Assembly: GCF_000376245.1 (NCBI RefSeq)
Contig: NZ_AQXM01000056.1
Coordinates: 27,677-91,676 of the forward strand
Origin: Acaricomes phytoseiuli DSM 14247
Lineage (GTDB): Bacteria > Actinomycetota > Actinomycetes > Actinomycetales > Micrococcaceae
Direction: 5' to 3'
DNA length: 64,000 nt
How positions within the stretch are numbered: position 1 is the stretch's first letter; the number at the start of each line of letters is the position of its first letter. Below are positions 18,508-28,180 of the stretch, in pieces. Under the pieces are notes generated by a model. It was given only the letters and a program-made list of their open reading frames with translations, was not told the DNA's origin and ran no database searches. A program made the position numbers and the translations under genes.

Positions 18508-19213
18508 AAATTGATCAGCTCTGCCTGCTAGGCCATTTCGGAGCAGCCCGGCCGGGGCAATCCCCTTACAAACCAGGGATGATTTTCATAAAAACATACT
18601 CAATCGTTTTGACCGTAGCTGGAGAGCATTGGTATAAATAAACAGCTACACTTATGGTGCAGCTTATGGAAATCACAGTAAAGGTTTCGCCCGTCAGGTT
18701 ATTAAAAGGTCTGCGCGCATGGGGTGCATGCAGATCCAGGGAGGGACATACTGATATTGAAATAGTTGGGGAACTGAAGAATCATTGGGGAAAATAGGGG
18801 GCATCGATAAAGTTCTTCTGGAAACTTTATCCGGGGCGCGTTGAGAGAATTTACTCTCAGTCAACACATCAGTCAGAGCCTTGGAATGCTCTGCATATCC
18901 GAAAAATATCGGGCATGCACCGAGGTGACCGAGCATCGGAAACGGCCGATATGTCGTGCCTCTGAAACGCTGCGCATAAAACCTTCCGGTGGGGCACTCC
19001 TCGTCAGCAAGGTTTTGATGCACCGTTTCCAGAATTTATCCAGACTGCTTAGAGCAGACCATGCGGGTATGGTCCATGCCCGGTGAGTGAAGCACCTGCT
19101 GAAAAACGCTTCACCGTCTCCATCATGGCTTCTTCAATCATGTCTGAAATTATCGATGTGCCACAAAAAACTTCCTTCCCATGCTTCAAAACATTAAATT
19201 GGGGGAATTAAAG
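18508..19213. other. Gene-free, AT-richer intergenic stretch
   Basis: About 700 bases with no credible coding frame on either strand and visibly lower GC than its neighbours. It contains small hairpins: TAAAGTT/AACTTTA near 18808-18830, GAGAG/CTCTC near 18843-18858, and GGACCAT/ATGGTCC-type pairing near 19056-19075. No tRNA, known ncRNA or transposon remnant was recognised. It may hold the promoter and a long leader of the secreted-protein gene that follows, or a decayed gene. Confidence 0.5.
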
Positions 19214-20581
19214 TTGAGAGCATTCTCGAAATTATCGTTCCTAGGCGCGGGCATACTCACCACTTCTTTACTTGCGCAAGGCGGCCTGGTGGCCCAGGCG
19301 GCACCAGAACAGGCCGCACCAGAACAAGCCAGCACCGGCGAGAGGTATCCTCTCGCCAAGACCGTCAACATCGACGGCAATGCGCTTTACGGCGCATCGG
19401 GCGGCAGCATCATCAAAATCGACCTGCGCACAGGAGCGCAGCAAGAGGTCGTCGCCAGCAGGCAGCCCAACCGCACCTGGGCCACCAATCTCGGCGTGGG
19501 GCCCGATGTCTCGACTCCGGGTAAGTTGGCTTTCTACAGCAGCGCCTACCGCGGCTCCGATAAAACCTCTGTCTTCCGCGTAAAAGATCAGAGCAATTAC
19601 ATCGAGAACACCGGTGATGCCCGCCAAGTCTCGCGCGCATGGGGCGGCGGTGCGGTCAGCGCGGATGGCATGTACTGGCAGGGAACGAACCTGCTCACCA
19701 CCGGCAAGACTCAGATCAGCCGGTACAACCCGGTGACCAAGCGCACGGAGATCAGCGGAAACCTCCGGGCTCCCAGCAGCGACCGGGTCTGGAACAGCTG
19801 GAAAGGAAAGGTCGCCCCGGACTACACCTTCGATGATCAGGGAAATCTCTACGCCCTGGTCTCCTACTGGTTCAGCACATACCTCTACAAGTTCGATGTG
19901 GAGAACTTCTCCGAGAACGCTGTGGTCCCGGTTTCCCGGGTGACCGAGGTCAAGGGTTTGCCGAAGCTCGCGAAGCGCTATTACGGGCTCGCCTGGAACA
20001 ACGGCAATTGGTACACCGGCCAAAGCAACGGGAACATCTATAGGATCAACTCCTCCGGCACAGCCTCCTACTTCACGAAGATGATGCGACCCAGCGTGAA
20101 GGGCTCCTACCTACTGGAGGACCTCGCCTCATCCCCCGGCCCCGGGCCGGAGCCAGCGAAGATCGACGTCGTGAAAGAATCCTCGATTCCGGCCGGAAGC
20201 ATCGTGGGTACCGGAATGCGTATCGACTACACGCTGCGTTACACCAACACCGGCGGTTCCGCGGGAAGTGTCAATGAGTTCGACGACATGTCCGACGCAC
20301 TCGATGACACGACGCTCGCAGCTCGCCCGGTCAGCAGCGATTCTGCACTCGCGGCGAGCCAAGTGGACTCCTCCGGCCGCTTCACCATCAGGGGAACCCT
20401 GCAGCCCGGGCAGACCGTCACGGTCCGCTATGCCGTCACCGTGAAACCTGAGGGCCAGCGCGGCAACGACCTCGTCGTCAACTTCGTGCTGCAGGACGGC
20501 ACCGCGGTTCCACCACGATGCACGGCCGAGCTCAGCAGCAGATGCATCGAGACCCGCGTGGGCAAAGCGATCAACGGCTGA
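19214..20581 (+). CDS. Secreted protein, propeller-like region plus DUF11-like C-terminal domain
   Basis: 455 residues from the TTG at 19214, which has GGGGGAA seven bases upstream; an ATG at 19181 adds eleven residues but lacks a ribosome site. A signal peptide (SKLSFLGAGILTTSLLAQGG, likely cut after VAQA) is followed by a Gln/Ala/Pro linker and a region of repeated beta-type blocks with GNLYALVSYW, WNNGNWYTGQSNGNIYRINS and similar, suggesting a beta-propeller. The last 130 residues (KIDVVKESSIPAG through TVRYAVTVKPEGQ) resemble the DUF11/isopeptide-type surface domain. No LPXTG or membrane anchor is visible, so it is probably released. Function unknown. Confidence 0.75.
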   Translation: MRAFSKLSFLGAGILTTSLLAQGGLVAQAAPEQAAPEQASTGERYPLAKTVNIDGNALYGASGGSIIKIDLRTGAQQEVVASRQPNRTWATNLGVGPDVSTPGKLAFYSSAYRGSDKTSVFRVKDQSNYIENTGDARQVSRAWGGGAVSADGMYWQGTNLLTTGKTQISRYNPVTKRTEISGNLRAPSSDRVWNSWKGKVAPDYTFDDQGNLYALVSYWFSTYLYKFDVENFSENAVVPVSRVTEVKGLPKLAKRYYGLAWNNGNWYTGQSNGNIYRINSSGTASYFTKMMRPSVKGSYLLEDLASSPGPGPEPAKIDVVKESSIPAGSIVGTGMRIDYTLRYTNTGGSAGSVNEFDDMSDALDDTTLAARPVSSDSALAASQVDSSGRFTIRGTLQPGQTVTVRYAVTVKPEGQRGNDLVVNFVLQDGTAVPPRCTAELSSRCIETRVGKAING

Positions 20582-20612
20582 ACCGCGTCAGCATCAGCTG
20601 ATTGAGCAGCAA

Positions 20613-20650
20613 CCGAGGGGCGGGCGAAACAGATTTCGCCCACCCCTCGG
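20613..20650. terminator. Stem-loop terminator after the secreted-protein gene
   Basis: CCGAGGGG-C-GGGCGAAA (20613-20629) pairs with TTTCGCCC-A-CCCCTCGG (20634-20650): 8 + 8 pairs around one mismatch, with the loop CAGA. It lies 31 bases past the stop. The T tract is weak, as is common in actinobacteria. Confidence 0.7.
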
Positions 20651-20687
20651 TCGTAGGACCGATAAGTCCGTAGGATAGGCTAGACGG

Positions 20688-21209
20688 ATGGCTCCGCTCC
20701 ATGAATTCGCAGACGCTTGCCCGCAGCTCGCCGACGATGTCTTCCTCGCGCCATCCGCGAGCGTTATTGGCCAGGTCACAGTAGGCGCTGGCTGTGGCAT
20801 CTTTTACGGTGCCGTAGTGCGCGGCGACAGCAGCCAGATCTCTATCGGCGAAGGCAGCAATGTGCAGGACAACGTCGTCATCCACGCCGATCCCGGATTC
20901 CCCGCGCGGATCGGCAACGGGGTGAGCATCGGGCACGGGGCGATCGTCCATGGCTGCTCGATCGCCGATGACTGCCTGATCGGCATGAGTGCGACCGTGA
21001 TGAACGGGGCCATCATCGGCACCGGTTCGCTGATCGCCGCTGGGGCGGTGGTTCTCGAGGGCACCGAGATCCCGCCGAGATCCCTGGTCGCCGGGGTGCC
21101 CGCCAAAGTGCGCAGGCAGATCAGCGAATCAGAGTTGGACGGAATTCGACAAAACGCGATGCGCTACCGCGAACTCAGCGCGCAGCACCGAGGGCATCAA
21201 GAGCGCTGA
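20688..21209 (+). CDS. Gamma-class carbonic anhydrase family protein
   Basis: 173 residues forming hexapeptide repeats of a left-handed beta helix (for example TVGAGCGIFYGAVVRGDSSQ). The three zinc-ligand histidines are present: H66 (NVVIHAD), H83 and H88 (SIGHGAIVHG), with the conserved R45/D47 and Q60-D61-N62 (NVQDNV). Family members hydrate CO2 or are inactive relatives (YrdA, PaaY-type); activity cannot be read from sequence. It stands alone between a terminator and the ROK regulator gene. Confidence 0.9.
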   Translation: MAPLHEFADACPQLADDVFLAPSASVIGQVTVGAGCGIFYGAVVRGDSSQISIGEGSNVQDNVVIHADPGFPARIGNGVSIGHGAIVHGCSIADDCLIGMSATVMNGAIIGTGSLIAAGAVVLEGTEIPPRSLVAGVPAKVRRQISESELDGIRQNAMRYRELSAQHRGHQER

Positions 21210-21261
21210 AAGAACCATCAGGAGGCCAGGGCAGTGACGATATTCATCTCGAATCATTACT

Positions 21262-21278
21262 TTCAATTCTTGACGGCA
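21262..21278 (+). promoter_or_regulatory. Shared 17-base promoter motif, ROK gene copy
   Basis: TTCAATTCTTGACGGCA, 29 bases upstream of the ROK regulator ATG. It matches 16 of 17 bases with 22618-22634 in front of the sugar-importer operon. The motif embeds a TTGACG that fits a -35 element. A regulator binding here would control both promoters. Confidence 0.55.
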
Positions 21279-21306
21279 AATATTCAGCTAGTGCACTCTT
21301 ACTGAT

Positions 21307-22524
21307 ATGTCCGCCGACACTCCCGTAGCCGCAGCGCCAGGCGCGCTCAGTAGCCCTGGATCGCAGACTGCGCTCCGGGAGCGGAACCGGCAGCGCATCA
21401 TCGCGGCCCTGCTCAACTCCGGGCCGCTCACGCAGGCCGAGCTTTCCCGGCGCACCGGCTTGTCCAATGCCACAGTCTCGAACCTGGTGCGGATCATGAG
21501 CGATTCCGGCCTTGTCTCCACCGAGCCGACAACCAGCTCCGGGCGCCGGGCAACATCGGTCCGGCTCAACTCCGACGGCACCGTGGCGGTGGGCATCGAT
21601 ATCGGCCGGAGTCATGTACGCGTGGTGCTCGCCAGCATGGATTACCGGGTGGTCGCAGAGCGCTCGAAGCTGCTGCCCCTCGGTCACTGCGCGATTGACG
21701 GCGTCAATGCAGCCGCCGCGCTGATGGACGGATTACTCGAAGAGCAGGGCCTGAGCCGCCAAGCCGCCCTCGGCGCCGGCATCGGCATCCCTGGGCCGAT
21801 CGACCGGCGCAGCGGCACGGTAGTGCAGGGTGCGATCCTGCCGGAATGGGTGGGCATCAACATCCTGGAGCTCTTCGAACAGAATCTGCAGCTGCCAGTC
21901 CAGGTGGACAATGACGCCAATCTGGGCGCCCTGGCCCAGGTGACCTGGGGCCCGCACAGCGATGTGAGCGATCTGGCGTTCGTGAAGATCGGCACCGGCA
22001 TCGGCGCGGGGCTGATCCTCGGCGGTTCACCGTACTACGGGAACATCGGGGTCACCGGGGAGATCGGGCACGCCACCATCGTGGAGCACGGGCAGGTCTG
22101 CCGCTGTGGAAATCGTGGCTGCCTGGAGACCGTGGCCTCCACCGCGGTCATGATCGAACTGCTCTCCAGAGCTATGGGCGCCACCGTGAGCATCGAGGAG
22201 ATCCTGCGCTTGGCCGCCCGCCGAGATGCCGCGACCCTGCGCGTTATCGATGATGCAGGCCTTGCCATAGGCCAGGCGATGGCCACCGTGGCCAATCTGC
22301 TAAACCCCCAGGTCTTCGTAGTGGGCGGCCCGCTGGCCGAACTCGGCGAAACCTTGATGGAGCCGATCCGGCGCAGCTTGATCCGCCATTCAGTGCCCAC
22401 CGTCGGCGAGACCACACAGCTCCTCGCCTCCTCTCTGGGCAACCGGGCCGAAGCCCTCGGCGCGGCCGCCTTGGTGCTCCAGCAGCACGGCCTGGGTCAG
22501 AGCGCACCCGCACGCCGCAGCTGA
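21307..22524 (+). CDS. ROK family transcriptional regulator
   Basis: 405 residues. The N-terminal winged helix-turn-helix (about residues 25-75, LTQAELSRRTGLSNATVSNL) is followed by a ROK sugar-kinase-like fold: GIDIGRSHVR phosphate loop, GIGIPGPIDRR, and the zinc motif CRCGNRGCLE near residue 265. Proteins with both parts (NagC/XylR type) repress sugar uptake and use genes until a sugar binds. It is directly upstream of, and codirectional with, a monosaccharide ABC importer, and its promoter shares a 17-base motif with that operon. Confidence 0.93.
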   Translation: MSADTPVAAAPGALSSPGSQTALRERNRQRIIAALLNSGPLTQAELSRRTGLSNATVSNLVRIMSDSGLVSTEPTTSSGRRATSVRLNSDGTVAVGIDIGRSHVRVVLASMDYRVVAERSKLLPLGHCAIDGVNAAAALMDGLLEEQGLSRQAALGAGIGIPGPIDRRSGTVVQGAILPEWVGINILELFEQNLQLPVQVDNDANLGALAQVTWGPHSDVSDLAFVKIGTGIGAGLILGGSPYYGNIGVTGEIGHATIVEHGQVCRCGNRGCLETVASTAVMIELLSRAMGATVSIEEILRLAARRDAATLRVIDDAGLAIGQAMATVANLLNPQVFVVGGPLAELGETLMEPIRRSLIRHSVPTVGETTQLLASSLGNRAEALGAAALVLQQHGLGQSAPARRS

Positions 22525-22617
22525 ATTCAGCGCGCCGCCCTGCAATATTCGGTGCGAAAAGCTGCAGGAACCTGCGGAAAATCAGAAGAGCAGCAGAAAC
22601 GAACGCTCAATAATGTG

Positions 22618-22654
22618 TTCAATACTTGACGGCATGACCTGAAACCTGTTTACT
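22618..22654 (+). promoter_or_regulatory. Promoter of the sugar-importer operon with shared 17-base motif
   Basis: TTCAATACTTGACGGCA (22618-22634) repeats the ROK-promoter motif. TTGACG at 22626-22631 is a good -35; 17 bases later TTTACT (22649-22654) is a fair -10. The distance to the ATG at 22707 allows a leader of about 45 bases. Confidence 0.55.
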
Positions 22655-22706
22655 TTCCTCAGACTAATGATTGGGTAACGACGAAGTCCCACGAGAGGTG
22701 CGTTCG

Positions 22707-24290
<1,584 letters not shown>

Positions 24291-24343
24291 CAGCACTACC
24301 CCACCACCAACTCTCTCGCCCACCGCACGTATCAGGAAACCCG

Positions 24344-25579
24344 ATGAATCAGCTCAAACACATCTTCGGCGATAATCTTCGCCAATTCGGCATGGTCTTC
24401 GCGCTCATCGCTCTCATGCTGTTCTTCCAAATCGCCTCCGGAGGGAAGGTCTTCACCCCCTTCAATATGCAGAACCTGATCAGCGGAAACTCGTATGTGC
24501 TGATCCTGGCCATCGGTATGGTCCTGGTGATCATCGCCGGGCACATCGACCTCTCCGTCGGCTCCGTCGCGGCCTTCGTCGGCATCGTCGTGGCCATCGC
24601 TATCCGGGACTGGGGCATTCCCTGGTGGGCCGGGGTGCTCTTGGGCCTGGCCGTCGGCGCGATCGTGGGCTCCTGGCAAGGATTCTGGGTGGCCATTATC
24701 GGTATTCCGGCGTTCATCGTGACCCTCGCCGGAATGCTGCTCTTCCGCGGCCTGAACCAGTTGGTCGGCAAGAACGCCACGGTCCCGGTGCCAGAGGAGA
24801 TCAAGTTCCTCGGTGCGGGGTACCTGCCGGAAATCGGGCCGGATACCGGATTCAACAATCTCACTCTGCTCCTCGGCATACTGGGCATCGCCGCAGTGAC
24901 CTACGGTGAAATCCGCCGCCGCAACTCGCGCCAGCTCGGTGCCAGCCTCGCCCCGCTCTGGGCCGTGATCACCCGGGCGGTTCTGATCAGCGGTGTTATC
25001 GCCTACGCCACCTACCTCTTCGCCACCGGACGCCCCGGCACTTCCTTCCCGATCCCCGGGATCATCCTGGGCCTGCTGGTGCTGATCTACGGCTTCATCT
25101 CCTCCAAGACCGTGATCGGCCGCCATGTCTACGCCGTGGGCGGCAACAAGCATGCCGCGGAGCTCTCCGGCGTCAGCAGCCGCAAAGTGAACTTTCTGGT
25201 GATGATGAATATGTCCCTGCTGGCATCGGTGGCCGCGATCGTCTTCATCGGACGCTCCACGGCCTCCGGCCCCTTCGATGGCACCGGCTGGGAGCTGGAC
25301 GCGATCGCCGCGGTGTTCATCGGTGGCGCGGCGGTCTCCGGCGGTGTGGGCACCGTGATCGGTTCGGTGATCGGCGGCCTCGTCATGGCGGTGCTCAACA
25401 ACGGGCTGCAGCTGCTCAGCGTCGGGGCGGATATGACCTCGGTGATCAAGGGCCTCGTGCTGCTCCTCGCCGTAGCGATCGATGTCTACAACAAGAGCCA
25501 GGGCCGGCGCTCCATCATCGGCCTGCTGATGCGCAATTTCGAGCGCAAAGAGAAAACCGGCCTACAGGCCAATAACTGA
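24344..25579 (+). CDS. mmsB: Multiple-monosaccharide ABC transporter permease
   Basis: 411 residues with about ten membrane segments. The EAA-like CUT2 region is seen as VIAGHIDLSVGSVAAFVGIV, and the C-terminal half has AVFIGGAAVSGGVGTVIGSV, both typical of RbsC/XylH/MmsB permeases. The length fits the longer MmsB/GguB subgroup (near 400 residues) rather than RbsC (about 320). It is 53 bases downstream of the ATPase gene. It forms the pore for the sugar delivered by the binding protein encoded next. Confidence 0.9.
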   Translation: MNQLKHIFGDNLRQFGMVFALIALMLFFQIASGGKVFTPFNMQNLISGNSYVLILAIGMVLVIIAGHIDLSVGSVAAFVGIVVAIAIRDWGIPWWAGVLLGLAVGAIVGSWQGFWVAIIGIPAFIVTLAGMLLFRGLNQLVGKNATVPVPEEIKFLGAGYLPEIGPDTGFNNLTLLLGILGIAAVTYGEIRRRNSRQLGASLAPLWAVITRAVLISGVIAYATYLFATGRPGTSFPIPGIILGLLVLIYGFISSKTVIGRHVYAVGGNKHAAELSGVSSRKVNFLVMMNMSLLASVAAIVFIGRSTASGPFDGTGWELDAIAAVFIGGAAVSGGVGTVIGSVIGGLVMAVLNNGLQLLSVGADMTSVIKGLVLLLAVAIDVYNKSQGRRSIIGLLMRNFERKEKTGLQANN

Positions 25580-25602
25580 CCCCTTACCTGTTTCACCTTT
25601 AC

Positions 25603-25659
25603 CCAAGAAGTCCCCTAGAAGCCAAGAAGTCCCCTAGAAGCCAAGAAACCCCCTAGAAG
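25603..25659 (+). repeat. Three tandem copies of a 19-base unit before the binding-protein gene
   Basis: CCAAGAAGTCCCCTAGAAG occurs at 25603-25621 and 25622-25640, and as CCAAGAAACCCCCTAGAAG at 25641-25659. The array sits between the permease stop and the binding-protein start. Its last copy overlaps the probable ribosome site (AGAAGAAAG) of the ATG at 25674. Confidence 0.9.
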
Positions 25660-25673
25660 AAAGCACAGTCATC

Positions 25674-26768
25674 ATGGTGAGAATCACGAAGACAATGACC
25701 ACTGTGGCCGCGGTAGCGGTAGTCTCAGCGCTGGCGCTGAGCGGCTGCGGCCGAGCCGGCACCGCCTCAGAAGGCTCCGGCGATACCGCATCCGGCTTCG
25801 ACGCCGGTGCCACTATCGGCGTAGCCCTGCCGCAGAAGACCTCGGAGAACTGGGTGCTCGCGGAGTCCCTCTTCAACGACGGTCTGAAGAACGCCGATTT
25901 CAAACCGGAGGTGCAGTTCGCCAATGCCGGTGTGACCGAGCAGCAGAACCAGATCACCTCCATGATCTCCAACGGCGCCAAGGTGCTGATCGTCGGTGCT
26001 GTCGACGGATCCCAGCTGGACACCCAGCTCCAGCAAGCCAAGGACGCCGGCGTGACAGTGATCGCCTACGACCGGATCCTGAAGAACACCTCGGCTATCG
26101 ATTACTACCTGGCCTATGACAACTACAAGGTCGGCCAGCTCCAGGGCCAGGCGCTGCTGGACGGCATGAGCTCGAAGAAGTCCTCCGGCCCGTACAACAT
26201 CGAGCTGTTCGCGGGCTCGAATGACGATGCGAACTCGAAGCCCTTCTTCGACGGCGCGATGAGCGTCCTGCAGCCGAAGATCGACGATGGCACTGTCAAG
26301 GTGGCCTCCGGGCAGATGGATCAGTCCGCCGCGGCGACCCAGGGCTGGAAGGCCGAGAACGCGCAGAAGCGCATGGACACGCTGCTCGCCGGTTTCTACA
26401 CGGGAACTGAGCTGGACGGTGTACTCTCCCCCAATGACACTCTGGCGCGGGCCGTGCTCACCTCGGTGAAAGCTGCGGGCAAGCCGATTCCGTTGGTCAC
26501 CGGACAGGACTCCGAGGTCGAATCGGTGAAATCGATCATGGCCGGGGAGCAGTACTCCACGATCAACAAGGACACCAGGGATCTGGTGAACGCGGCGATC
26601 GCCATGGTCAAAGACCTGCAGCAGGGCAATACCCCGCAGACCACGAGCGAACAGGACAACGGCACTAAGCAGGTGCCGACGAAGTTCCTGGAGCCGGTGA
26701 TCGTCACCAAGGAGAACGCCGCCGAGGCTTATGCGAATAACCCGGCACTGGAGGCACTCACCAAGTAA
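25674..26768 (+). CDS. Sugar ABC transporter substrate-binding lipoprotein
   Basis: 364 residues. A lipoprotein signal (VAAVAVVSALALSGCGRAG, lipid-anchored C25) is followed by a periplasmic-binding-protein type I domain: IGVALPQKTSENW, the NQITSMISNGAKVLIVGAVD segment and VLSPNDTLARAVL. It is closest in style to ChvE/MmsE-type multiple-sugar binding proteins. It is the last gene of the ATPase-permease-binding protein set, an order opposite to the common chvE-gguA-gguB layout. A strong terminator follows. Confidence 0.9.
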   Translation: MVRITKTMTTVAAVAVVSALALSGCGRAGTASEGSGDTASGFDAGATIGVALPQKTSENWVLAESLFNDGLKNADFKPEVQFANAGVTEQQNQITSMISNGAKVLIVGAVDGSQLDTQLQQAKDAGVTVIAYDRILKNTSAIDYYLAYDNYKVGQLQGQALLDGMSSKKSSGPYNIELFAGSNDDANSKPFFDGAMSVLQPKIDDGTVKVASGQMDQSAAATQGWKAENAQKRMDTLLAGFYTGTELDGVLSPNDTLARAVLTSVKAAGKPIPLVTGQDSEVESVKSIMAGEQYSTINKDTRDLVNAAIAMVKDLQQGNTPQTTSEQDNGTKQVPTKFLEPVIVTKENAAEAYANNPALEALTK

Positions 26769-26804
26769 ATCTGACCGGAGTCACCGGATAGAAGGTTCTA
26801 TGTT

Positions 26805-26838
26805 GAAGGCCGGAGGGGCGTGCGCCCCTCCGGCCTTC
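26805..26838. terminator. Strong stem-loop terminator after the sugar importer
   Basis: Perfect 16-bp arms GAAGGCCGGAGGGGCG (26805-26820) and CGCCCCTCCGGCCTTC (26823-26838) around a two-base centre, 36 bases past the binding-protein stop. No long T tract follows. It may also serve the convergent AI-2E-type gene. Confidence 0.8.
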
Positions 26839-26894
26839 GTCGTCGCTGCAGAATCAGAGCTCCTCAGAGCAATCACTGAGAAATCGCTGCGCAA

Positions 26895-28124
26895 TCACTG
26901 CATAGACGACCCTGCTGTATTTTCGTTGTCGTTTTCTTCTTCAGATTTTTCCGCTTCGGAGCCGTCCGCCGCAGCCTCGCCATCATCGTCGCTCTGTTCA
27001 TCCGGCTGTTCATCTGGCGGCCCGGCAGCAGAGTACTCGGCATCGGAACGCACCGCCGGGTCGGTTTCCCAGCTTCTGGAGGCGATATAGCGGATCGAGG
27101 AGTTCGTCACGGCCAATAGCGGGACGGAGAAAAGCGCGCCCGGAATACCGGCCAGCAAGGTACCCGCGGTCACCGCGAGGATCACGGCCACCGGGTGGAG
27201 CGAAACGGCCTTGCCCATGATCAACGGCTGCAGCACATTGGACTCCAGCTGCTGCACCACCAGCACGATGGCCAGCATCACGAGCGCATTGATGGGCCCG
27301 TTGGCCACCAAGGCCAGGAGCACCGCGATGGCGCCGGTGAACAGGGCGCCGACGATCGGGATGAAGGAACCGAGAAAAACCAGCACGCCCAGGGGCAGGG
27401 CGAGGGGCACCCCAATAATGGCAGCACCGACGCCGATGCCCACGGCATCGACGAGGGCCACGAAGACCTGCACCCGGACGTAGTTGACCAGTGACGACCA
27501 GCCCCGGCGTCCGGTACCGTCGGTAGCTCGCCGGGCCCTGCGGGGCATGAGCCCTACCAGGAACTTCCAGATCCGCTCGCCTTCGTAGAGGAAGAAGATC
27601 AGGATGAAAAGGCTCAGCACGAAGCCAGTGCCGAAATTTCCGGCACTGCTGCCGAAGGAGAGAGCGCCGGTGAGGATGCTGCTGCTGTTCTGCTCAAGAG
27701 CCTCAGTGGCCTGCCGCAGATAGTCCTCGACCTGTTCCGTGGTCAGCCTCAGCGGACCATCCGAAAGCCACTGCTGCACGGTCTGCACCCCGCGCAGGGC
27801 TTCATCCCAGAGATCCTGGAAACCAGTGTAGAGCTGCCGGCCGACCAGAGCCAGAGCACCGGCGACTACCACGATCAAGCCCAGCTCAGTGATCGCCACG
27901 GCGGCCCCGCGCGGTACTCGGTGCCGGCTCAGCCAATTCACCACCGGCAGCAGCAGACCGGCGAGCAGGGCGGCGACCATGATCGGAATGACCAGTAGCG
28001 TCACGAAGCTCAGCAGCCACAACAAGGCGCCTCCGACGATCAGGAGCGCCCCGAGCCGCCAGGCCCATTCGGCTCCTATCCGGAGCGCATAGGGAATATC
28101 ATCGGGCTTTCCGCTGCTGGCCAT
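26895..28124 (-). CDS. AI-2E family transporter
   Basis: 409 residues from the ATG at 28122-28124, preceded by GATAAGGGC; an open extension to 28220 overlaps the divergent gene's upstream region. About seven or eight helices are visible, including the family core VLGVLVFLGSFIPIVGALF-type segment (residues near 255-285) and LVVQQLESNVLQPLIMGKAV, the conserved PxxxG region. The last 65 residues form a long acidic, probably disordered tail (DEQPDEQSDDDGEAAADGSE). The family includes AI-2 exporters and Na+/H+ antiporter-like proteins; the substrate here is unknown. Confidence 0.88.
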   Translation of the reverse strand: MASSGKPDDIPYALRIGAEWAWRLGALLIVGGALLWLLSFVTLLVIPIMVAALLAGLLLPVVNWLSRHRVPRGAAVAITELGLIVVVAGALALVGRQLYTGFQDLWDEALRGVQTVQQWLSDGPLRLTTEQVEDYLRQATEALEQNSSSILTGALSFGSSAGNFGTGFVLSLFILIFFLYEGERIWKFLVGLMPRRARRATDGTGRRGWSSLVNYVRVQVFVALVDAVGIGVGAAIIGVPLALPLGVLVFLGSFIPIVGALFTGAIAVLLALVANGPINALVMLAIVLVVQQLESNVLQPLIMGKAVSLHPVAVILAVTAGTLLAGIPGALFSVPLLAVTNSSIRYIASRSWETDPAVRSDAEYSAAGPPDEQPDEQSDDDGEAAADGSEAEKSEEENDNENTAGSSMQ

Positions 28125-28180
28125 GCCCTTATCTTCGCATGGGCCCGTCAGCAGGCAGCGCCAAGGGGCAGAATAGAGAA

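Noticed and set aside
18694..19023. Minus-strand open frame of 109 codons in the AT-richer gap
   Set aside because: No ribosome site, no recognisable domain, and composition unlike the coding neighbours.
25603..25659. CRISPR array
   Set aside because: Units are 19 bases in direct tandem with no spacers, and no cas genes are present.
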